From DASVSE01 sp036399715 (GTDB taxonomy: Bacteria; Bacteroidota; Rhodothermia; Rhodothermales; Rubricoccaceae), in contig DASWMO010000268.1 of assembly GCA_036399715.1 (NCBI GenBank), forward strand, positions 1 to 24,626: 24,626 nt of DNA. Reading direction: 5' to 3'. The notes below the pieces were generated by a model. That model saw only the letters and a list, made by a program, of their open reading frames with translations. It searched no databases and was not told the DNA's origin. Each line of letters opens with the position of its first letter. Position 1 is the first letter of the stretch. Positions 23,658-24,626 of the stretch are shown here, piece after piece. A program made the position numbers and the translations under genes.

Positions 23658-24626
23658 ATGCCCGCCGTAACCGACTACTACGCCGTCCTCGGCGTCGAAC
23701 CCGACGCCTCCCAGAAGGAGATCAAGAGCGCCTACCGCGCCAAGGCGCGTGAGCTACACCCGGACAAGAACCCGGACAAGCCCGAGGCTGAGGAGCAGTT
23801 CAAGGCCGTCCAGCAGGCCTACGATGCCGTCGGCGACCCGACGAAGCGGGCGGCCTACGACCGCGCCCGCCAGAACCCGACGGGCCGAGGCGGACCGTTC
23901 GGCGGCTTCAGCGGGCAGGCCGGCGCGCCCCCCGGCGGCGGCCGCTTCTACCGCACGCCTGACGGGACGTACGTCCGCGTCGACGCGACAGGTGCGGGCC
24001 CGGCGCCCGAGGGCGACTTCACCTTCGCCGGCGACGGCCTCGGCGACCTCTTCGAGCGCTACTTCGGCGGCGCGGCCGGAGCACCCGGCGGCCCCGGCGG
24101 ATTCGGCGGAGCCGCCCCGCGCGGCGGCCGCGACGTCGAGGCGTCCGTGCGGCTCTCGTTCGAGGAGGCTCTCGCCGGCGGCCCGCGCGAACTCACCGTC
24201 CCGACGACCGGCGAGACGGTCCGCGTGACGGTTCCGCAGGGCGTCCGCAACGGCTTCAAGGTGAAGCTCGCCGGGCGCGGCGAGCCCGGCCCGCGCGGCG
24301 ACCGCGGCGACCTCGTCCTCACGTTCCAGGTCACGCCCGACGCGCGCTTCCGCCGTGACGGCGACGACCTCGTGCTGCCGCAGACGATCACGGCCATCGA
24401 GGCGCTCCTCGGGACGACGCTGAGCGTGCCGACGGCGTACGGCCAGACGGTCCGCGTGACCGTCCGGCCCGGGACAGAGCCGGGGGCAAAGCTGCGCGTG
24501 CGCGGCCAGGGCGTCCGCACGGCGAACGGAACGGGCGACCTGACGGTCGAGATCGCCGTGACCGTGCCCGAGTTGTCCGACGGGGCGCGCGAGGCGCTTC
24601 GGGCGTGGGCCGAGGCTCACAACCTC
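23658..24626 (+). CDS. Class II J-domain co-chaperone, DnaJ/CbpA-like (3' end cut by window edge)
   Basis: 323 residues are visible of a DnaJ-family cytoplasmic co-chaperone that stimulates DnaK ATPase. The J domain spans 5-72, with the essential HPD at 34-36 (LHPDKNPD). A Gly/Phe-rich linker follows (about 74-155). The two beta-rich substrate-binding domains then begin at RGGRDVEASVRLSFEEAL (about 157-174). The CxxCxGxG zinc-finger repeats of class I DnaJ are absent, so this is the CbpA type. The reading frame runs open to the last base, where the final dimerisation part of the family is nearly reached, so little seems missing. ATG 23658 gives the standard J-domain start. The gap from 23597 to 23657 is short and unremarkable. 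Confidence 0.92.
   Translation, partial: MPAVTDYYAVLGVEPDASQKEIKSAYRAKARELHPDKNPDKPEAEEQFKAVQQAYDAVGDPTKRAAYDRARQNPTGRGGPFGGFSGQAGAPPGGGRFYRTPDGTYVRVDATGAGPAPEGDFTFAGDGLGDLFERYFGGAAGAPGGPGGFGGAAPRGGRDVEASVRLSFEEALAGGPRELTVPTTGETVRVTVPQGVRNGFKVKLAGRGEPGPRGDRGDLVLTFQVTPDARFRRDGDDLVLPQTITAIEALLGTTLSVPTAYGQTVRVTVRPGTEPGAKLRVRGQGVRTANGTGDLTVEIAVTVPELSDGAREALRAWAEAHNL

Overview
The window is a GC-rich (roughly 70% G+C by eye), densely coded chromosomal segment. It holds a complete actABCDE set plus most of actF, encoding alternative complex III (ACIII). Gene starts mostly lack a strong Shine-Dalgarno, and several have TAnnTTTG-like (Bacteroidota-type) promoter elements upstream. Together these suggest a Rhodothermota / Rhodothermia bacterium, perhaps near Rubricoccaceae or Salinibacteraceae. 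The placement is inferred from gene content and composition, not from a marker gene. No tRNA, rRNA, CRISPR array or transposase gene was seen.

Layout. (1) 1-7862, minus strand: the ACIII operon in the order actA-actB-actC-actD-actE-actF, with actF cut by the left edge. Together these form a membrane quinol:electron-acceptor oxidoreductase: a pentaheme cytochrome, an Fe-S/molybdopterin-fold subunit with a Tat signal, two NrfD-type membrane subunits, a small DUF3341 membrane subunit and a monoheme lipoprotein cytochrome. (2) 7863-8089: a short spacer packed with hairpins. One REP-like pair runs into the end of the next gene. (3) 8052-9533, minus strand: a MATE-family efflux pump. (4) 9534-9661: a divergent promoter region with two perfect inverted repeats. 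(5) 9662-11770, plus strand: a family 2 glycosyltransferase fused to a degenerate polyprenyl-phosphate sugar transferase, interrupted in frame by palindromic DNA. (6) 11771-12086: a 316-bp non-coding, repeat-rich spacer.

(7) 12087-24626, all plus strand and closely spaced: accA (fatty acid synthesis); a 4HBT thioesterase; an FAD aromatic-type monooxygenase; a PTGR3/ZADH2-like quinone/enone reductase; an SDR; a cation diffusion facilitator; a small lipoprotein; an ACAD10/11-like acyl-CoA dehydrogenase followed 3 bp later by its phosphotransferase partner; RidA; an NTF2/SnoaL-like protein; a second SDR; a TspO-like membrane protein; a small 'plasmid stabilization'-type protein; and a class II DnaJ/CbpA cut by the right edge. 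The genes from 13087 to 22355 are dominated by acyl-CoA and redox enzymes. They look like a catabolic set, with the dehydrogenase-kinase pair pointing to hydroxy-fatty-acid or lactone degradation.

The most notable signals are the palindromic in-frame insertion in the glycosyltransferase, that protein's unusual fusion to a transferase domain that has lost its catalytic core, the split ACAD/kinase pair, and REP-like hairpins that supply the last codons and stop codon of the MATE gene.
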